64,000 nt of DNA, from the NCBI RefSeq assembly GCF_963678635.1, contig NC_087063.1, forward strand, positions 42,422,759 to 42,486,758, written 5' to 3'. Each line of letters starts with the position of its first letter. Position 1 is the first letter of the stretch. Shown here piece by piece: positions 57,944 to 64,000 of the stretch. The notes under the pieces were generated by a model. That model worked only from the letters and a program-made list of their open reading frames with translations, was not told where the DNA came from and did no database searches. The DNA is from Symsagittifera roscoffensis. Its lineage: Eukaryota; Xenacoelomorpha; Acoela; Convolutidae. A program made the position numbers and the translations under genes.

Positions 57944-59454
57944 TTGCAATTAATTATCAATACAATATATTTTTTATATCCCTGGTCAGGAGTATCCAAA
58001 AAGGCAAAGAACATTTACGGTAATAAATTGTATTCAGACCACTTTCCCTTGTTTGCTTTCTTTACAATACCCAAACAATACAATACACTGAGCACCGCTG
58101 GGCAAAATTTAAGCTCCCAATTTTCGAAAGCCTCATTCTCTTGTTCAGTTTTCAATGAAAATATCAGCCAATGCTTTGATAATCTTATTTTTACTCAAAA
58201 CTCGAGTTTTGGCTCATTAAGTATCGAAGATTATGTACGTCATTGGTATTTTGAAAGTATGGCAGTTATAAACTTTGCGTTTGGTAAAAAGACCAAAAGG
58301 CGGCAACAAATTCCTTATTTTTTTCGTCCCACACTGTTCATCTTCTTAACAAACATCGAACAGCTTCAAGACGTAACAATAACAATCTACGTCTCTCGTC
58401 ATTACACTACAATATTGATCAATCAGTTGAACTCGATAAAACATGTTTATTTGAATCATTATCTCCGAATTCGACTCGTGACTTTTTTAAATTTCTGCGC
58501 TCATTTACTAGAAAACGACTATCAAATCAAATGAACTGGAAAGACAAAAAAACTACCAATTCTTTGGAAATAGCCAATCTTATGAATGATTACTTCTGTT
58601 CTCTGTTCCTACCAAGATGAAATTCTGCTCTATATTCAAATGACAACCCTTCAATTCTATTAAACATGCTTCAAAAAAGTGTTGTTCAAGTTGAAACGTC
58701 ACTCGCCTCAGCTTCAACAACTTGTTTAACCAACGACAACCTTCCAAATTTTGTTCTCAGCAACTGCAGCATCATTATCGCGCCACTTGTCGTTCAGCTT
58801 TTTGTTAAGGTCCTAAATACCCAAAAATGGCCTACACTTTGGAAATGAGCTTACATAACACCCATCTTAAGAACTAAAAATCCAGAAAATAATGAAAATT
58901 ACCACCCTATCAGCATCTTACCTCAATTATAGCTTATTCTGGAGTCAATGCTTTTTATTTTTATATATCCTCGAGTGAGACCAAACATTACTTCCGTTCA
59001 GCGTAGTTTCCTGACAAAACGATCAAACATTACCCAACTTCTTGAATATCTTGACAAAACTGATTCAAATAATGAGACGAATCTTGAAAGTCTTTCAAAA
59101 TACTTCGATTTTTTCAAAGCTTTTGATCAAGTACCTCATCATATTCTACGAGGCAAACTGGCTAAGTTTGGATTTGATTACACGTTTCTTGAGCTTTTCT
59201 CTTCGTATCTGAGTGATCGTACTCAAATTGTAATGATTGAAAATACATCTTCTTCGACAGGTTATGTTACTAGTGGAATGCCGCAAGGCAGCCTCTTAGG
59301 GCCACTATTGTTTGTTTTCTTCATTAATGACATGCCAAATGCTCTTTCAACTTCTGACTGTTATTTGTTCGTCGACGACATCAAATTGTATGCCAACTCA
59401 ACGCATTTTGACATTCAAAGAGATATAGATCTTTTTAACACATGGACTATCGGT
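57944..59454 (+). pseudogene. non-LTR (LINE) retrotransposon fragment: endonuclease end and reverse transcriptase
   Basis: The first frame (57944-58534) includes YSDHFPLFAFF, the Ser-Asp-His end of an APE-type endonuclease. Stops and frame changes follow. From 58948 a reverse transcriptase is legible: FDFFKAFDQVPHHIL (block A), SGMPQGSLLGPLLFVFFINDMP (block B, first part) and LFVDDIKLY, where the catalytic site is FVDD. This matches the jockey/CR1/L2-like group. The RT breaks off after FNTWTI in an (AGT)n tract, so the C-terminal part is missing. Confidence 0.8.
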
Positions 59455-59473
59455 AATAGTAGTAGTAGTACTC

Positions 59474-59512
<39 letters not shown>

Positions 59513-59527
59513 CTAGTGGTAGTAGTA

Positions 59528-59579
<52 letters not shown>

Positions 59580-59584
59580 TAGTA
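59455..59584. repeat. (AGT)n microsatellite
   Basis: About 43 triplets, mostly AGT with interruptions (CGT, ACT, GGT, AGA), continue the LINE frame as a Ser run. It ends 77 bases before the copy-2 LTR. Confidence 0.95.
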
Positions 59585-59661
59585 TCCAGTCAAAATCCTC
59601 GGAAGGTTCTAGATATGGAAAGATGGGTCACATGGTTAAAAAAAGAAGGTTAAAGAATTAC

Positions 59662-60590
59662 TGTAACATTCGCCCGGAAGTACATATCGACGGAAAATAA
59701 AGCTAGATTCTAAGACGGTTGGCTAGCGTCTAAACACAGCTCAACATGCTTTTCGCCGTCTTTGCCAAAGCTAGTTCTTTTGGTGGTCTTTCTAACATCG
59801 GGTCGACAAAAACGTTACTGTTTCCGGCTCCGATCAGAACGCTCTAATTAATTTAATTATATGCAAATATTGAGCTCATGACTGGGTCTCAAAATCCCCA
59901 GACCATGAGGTCACTCCTAAAAACAGGGCTATTACTTATTTATAATATTACGATTGTTTTTGTTCAGTAGATAAGAATCATCATCTCCATCGAAGATTGA
60001 TCAACCCTTTCCATCAGCTCCTTGGTTCTCATGATCTGAAAACGAATTTGGATGTTGTTAATTCAATTCAGGACATCTCTAGAAAGCTAAAAGTTTATAA
60101 AATACAGTTTTGGTTCTCCTCCCGAGACCCCTCCGGATTCTGGAACCCGGGGAAAAAACATCCTTACTTTTTCAGGAAGGCTAGACACGCCGTCCCAACA
60201 CCCTTCCTTTTTCTCGGGATTTGCGTTGTAACGATTGTAGCGGCACAATCCTTACAACTCGGAATGGTTGTGGGTCACAATAATCTTCTTATTGTTCGTC
60301 TTTTTTGTTTGATTCTTCTCTATCTAATTTATATGTTGATCTCGTCGAGAATACTGGTGTTGTGTGTTCGCCGTTTCAGTTGGTGCAAAATTTCGACGTT
60401 GTCACGTGTCTTTCTTTTTGAAATAATTTTCAAAAACTAACATGAAACTCCAAATTAACCCTTCGGCGTTCGTCAAAATGAACGATTAAGACCTCTAATT
60501 CTTTATAACAGTTAATCTTCCCACTCCGATGTTACAACAAAATTTCGAATTCGACTTTGCTTTTTTGTTCAGTCTAATCGAATGTCACAT
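59662..60590 (-). repeat. 3' LTR of giant retroelement copy 2
   Basis: Read on the minus strand it starts TGTGACATTCG (60590) and ends CGAATGTTACAG next to the AGT-rich flank. It is 929 bp and clearly diverged from the copy-1 LTRs. The hairpin is present at 60226-60257. The 147-codon frame at 59997-60440 is accidental. Confidence 0.88.
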
Positions 60591-63500
60591 ACTCCCAGAA
60601 CAGCCCGGTCAATGTTCTCATTGAGTCTCGTATTCTTCATCAAAATGGTACAGTGCCATCGAATAGATTTCACAAAATGCGTGAAATCATTTTTATCCAC
60701 ATCGTATCAACTCACTGCAAAATACAAATGGCATTGTTATAGCCTTCCAAATTCCTCCACTAATCTGCACTTTTGAGGATATGACTAAAGACAAATCAAA
60801 AAATTATTTCTGACATCCAACGTCTATGTCCCGATTTGAAACTTTTTTTCTAGGTTTTAAAAGTGTTGGGACGCAGGACGGTCCTGCCAACCAACCAACT
60901 AAAATTATAGTACTAAGATTCTTCCTTTCGAAAGTTTAGTTGTTATTGGTCCTGAATTTTAAAACTAAGGAACTCGGTGGTTAGAAGGAACGAGGAAATA
61001 ATCTCCATCTCCAAGAGATTAGCCAAGCCTTTCATATCGCCACAAAGTGATCAGTCGTCTTAGTTGATTAAAAACAACCATGCAACCTGGAATATTTATT
61101 ATGCTCTCCACTCAAGCCTTTCTATTTAAATAGTAAGTGTCTCTAAAGCCACTAACTAAAATCACAATGCAAATTTATAAATGCAACAAATACTTTAATC
61201 TTCAAAATTCAATTAAATGTTTTCTCTTCATCTTCAATTGCAAACTTAGTTGCTTTGTTTCTCACATAAACAATTCTGAATTTTGACATCTTCTCCTTCG
61301 TTGCTTCTTTTTTTTGTTCACTCTCTGTTTTCATTGTTTAGAAGTTCTAATACTTCTAAATTCTTCTAACTTTTCTTCTTTTTCATCTTGTTTTTCGGCT
61401 ATCTGTCAATGTTCCATCTCCTCCTCCTGCGACATTGACTACGCACTTTAAGTCTCAGTGTCTTGCTACACGTCGGTAGCTATTCTGACGCTGTTGGAGA
61501 CAGTCCTCCAACACTTCTGCTCTTCTTCTATTTCTTTGTAGAGGATCTACGTTAGTTTCCCTATTTCTTCAGAAGCTTTTGTGAAGGCATAACGTCAGGT
61601 TTCTCTCCAGGTCTTCCTTCAACATTTCTTCTCTTTCTCTCCCGTCACACTTACTTGCTCTGGACGTTCTTTTCACTGCGGTGGTCACTGCATTCCGATT
61701 AGTTACAAAAACTCGCTTGAAAGCTCCTGCTCCAATGTCCAGCTGACACGCAGTGTACACTCTGTTGTGCTTCGACATATGCTTCTTAGCATATTCGTAC
61801 AACCATGCAGTCATTTTGGCTCTAAACCATGGCATCAGTCGTCTTCTGGCACATATCTTTTTCACTTCTATCGGGATGTTCAGGATTTTGCACGTTGTCT
61901 CAAAAAGATCTAAATCTTTTAGACAATCCAATTCTTGCAATCGCCCTTTCGTAGGCATTTCTTGTCGATTGTTCTCTTTTACATGAGCTTTAAGCCACCG
62001 TATCGACATAATAACTTCCACTATCACTATTCCGTTTCGGGCTGTGATGAATCTGGTAAACCCATGGAGAGCAGCTCTCCACAGTCCCAGATCAACACCA
62101 GATTACTGCGCCCGGGATACCACCATGTTTTTATCAAGCAATGGCAGGGGAAAACATCATGTGTCAGCATGATGCTCTTCCAATTACGCTTTACCGACGC
62201 TTCCAGTAGTGGTTCCACTTCCATCATCATTCTGTGAAATTCATCATTCTCATCTACTGCATTGTAATCTGTCACTGTTGACCATTTCTGCTTCTGTCTT
62301 TCAAAGTCACTGAAGTTCCCACTGGCGTATCCAATGAACTTCTTTCCCAGTATCGATTCTAATTCTTCTTTGGTTCAGTCTGGAACTGCTGAGAGCATTT
62401 GCACAATAACTCGTAAAATTTTTCTGACATTTTTGCAAGTCTTACGCATTGCGGTACTGAAAAGTCTTGGTCCACGATCATCCTCGTACTTTTCACTTCT
62501 ACCGCTACGAAATGCACTGGGTATCTGCTTTTGCACATTGGCGCTAATGACGATCCCACTAAATATCGCGCTCCCGTCGGTCTACGATAAGTTCCACTGT
62601 GCCGGAACCGGATGTTCATTTCCGCCTCGATTGCTTCTCTCCACTTTCCAATTTACTTTTGCTCGAAAACTCCGGGAAACACATCTACACTGATGGTCGT
62701 GACCATCTCATGCTTTTGTTCTAGAATCAATAGTGACTCTTAAGAACCAAACATGCTGAAGAATCCTAGTGCAGTCACTAGATTCACCTCGGTTCCTCCA
62801 TGGCAATCTGCAATCAATTCCGTTTCCGTTTTTGCTTTCATCACAATGTTCCCAAACAATATCGTTAATTGTTTGTGTTGTTTCTCCAGAGTCTTTATAC
62901 AATCTAGACCTCCACAGATATGACCCTCCAATCCGCAAATTTCCGCCGCACAGCTACCAGGTTTAACCCAGTCCTCTGGTCCCCAGCCAGGCAACTCTAC
63001 TTTGTCTTCTCCAATGCTTTTAGAGGCTGTCATCATCAAATTGTAAATGATGTTCAAGTCACGCAAGTTACAGTCTGAATTCAATTACCTCTGCACGTCC
63101 TGTGTTGCACGCAATATCAAATCAGCGTTAAGACTCGGACACCATGATGGTTTCATCACTCGGCCACGTCTAAATACTTTGAAACGACTAGCCTGCCAGC
63201 TGATTTGTCTTCTTCTTCTCCGTGCTTTATCTTGATTTCTTCACGGCCGAAGGGTGCTAGTGCAGTCCTAGTCAACAGTTTCCAGCTTATTGCCAGTTCC
63301 GGTTTCACGCTCATTAAGATTAGCAAGGCTTCTTGCAAGTCCGCATGCCTCTTATGATCGTTAGCGCCAAGTCCAATTTTGCCCACTCTTCCTCAAATTT
63401 TCTAGGTTTTGGAGCGGCTGCATTAGTCATTCGTTTCCTCGTTGATTCATCCGTTATGCAAACTGCGTGTATTGCATTACGGCAGCATTTCTGCCCACGA

Positions 63501-64000
63501 AGCACGGGTCAATCGTTTCAGGGAACTTCGCCATCCTCCTTTCATTCGTTTCAAAGGCTCTTAACCTGGGAGTTTGTACTAGGGAGTCTGCTCCGAGCAA
63601 CATTCTTCTGATCAAGGTGAACTCAGGTATTTCTTCTGGCAGCTTCTTGTAATCGCCCCAGCCTTTCGTCTCTTCGTTCACTTCGTGTGCGAGGCCATTA
63701 AAAGAGGAATTCTTGTCATCTCGCAATTCAGGAGTTTCGGGAACACCTCAATGTGCTCTCTCTCTACTTCACCTATTCGGTCACGGAAATGATCATCAAA
63801 TCTTACTGCTGTCATCTCTGGCTCTGATATCTTCGCGAACAGAAAATTCTCACTCATCAACTCACGTAACACCTTTTGTTCACAGCAATCGAATGCGCTC
63901 CCTCAAATGAGGTTCAGGTGCAGCACCGACCTTCTATACGCTTCTTCCACCTTCACGTCAGGGACCGCGAACGTTACCGCAGGACCGTGTATCATTGTCA
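60591..64000 (-). mobile_element. giant retroelement copy 2, 3' part, cut by the window edge
   Basis: The minus strand carries the 3' UTR (60591 to about 61560, with the hairpin at 60873-60887) and then ORF3 in broken pieces. It corresponds to about 49076-55585 of copy 1 but lacks about 2.2 kb. Its orientation is opposite to copy 1, with the two 3' ends facing each other about 4 kb apart. The rest of the element lies beyond 64000. Confidence 0.88.
61569..64000 (-). pseudogene. ORF3 of copy 2, fragmented, with a ~2.2-kb internal deletion
   Basis: Homologous blocks run in order from the right edge: DPCFVGRNAAVMQYTQFA, then FGREEIKIKHGEEEDKSAG, then a junction near 63163, then SWCPSPN-like sequence, CAAEICGLEGHICGGLDC, GARYLVGSSLAPMCKSRYP, TDYNAVDENDEFHRMMMEVE and TAWLYEYAKKHMSKH. 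Copy 1 has about 2.2 kb between the second and fourth blocks. Stops and frameshifts separate the pieces, so this copy is also dead. It preserves the Tyr codon that is TAG in copy 1 and the 16 bases copy 1 lost at 52690-52705. Confidence 0.8.

Noticed and set aside
59997-60440. 147-codon frame with hydrophobic segments, resembling a membrane protein
   Set aside because: It lies antisense within the copy-2 LTR.

Overview
The window is nuclear DNA from an animal, probably an invertebrate. It is AT-rich and repeat-rich. It holds two recognisable host genes, both on the minus strand and both open over long distances without an intron: a Golgi-type carbohydrate sulfotransferase (17729-18811) and a very large ASH-domain protein resembling the centrosome scaffold SPD-2/Cep192 (25797-31112). 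The sequence does not fix the phylum. A short open stretch with a stop codon at 55610-55612 may be the 3' end of another minus-strand gene. If the inserted retroelement is removed, that stop lies only about 75 bp upstream of the Cep192-like start codon. Such spacing would fit a compact, operon-bearing genome such as a tunicate, but this is inference.

Layout. Positions 1-3735 are AT-rich non-coding DNA. Positions 3736-10790 are a satellite of about 163-bp monomers. It contains a higher-order array of four near-identical units of about 981 bp (six monomers each), beginning at 6617, and a 2,083-bp duplicated block. Positions 11266-25796 are mostly non-coding, with the sulfotransferase gene, one unexplained open stretch (19001-19396) and a degenerate repeat of about 250 bp (22370-24000).

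The dominant feature is a giant LTR retroelement at 31163-55585 (plus strand, about 24.4 kb, LTRs 920 and 899 bp). It is Ty3/Gypsy-like: Gag with two zinc knuckles, a DTGA protease, a YVDD reverse transcriptase, RNase H, and a D,D35E integrase with a GPF module. Its cargo is unusual. A macro-domain-like module resembling OARD1/Poa1 ends the Pol frame. A second ORF carries an SGNH/GDSL-hydrolase domain. A third ORF of about 2,000 codons resembles nothing I know. Five in-frame stops and several frameshifts show that this copy is dead, although its LTRs differ by only about 1%. A diverged second copy enters from the right edge on the minus strand (59662-64000, tail-to-tail with the first). Comparing the two copies confirms several breaks and gives covariation support for an LTR hairpin.

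Between the two copies (55586-59661) lie the possible exon, a 27-bp minisatellite, G/C-rich simple sequence, an intact hAT-type MITE with an 8-bp target duplication, a BED-finger fragment, a pair of perfect 26-bp AT palindromes, and a broken LINE ending in an (AGT)n tract.
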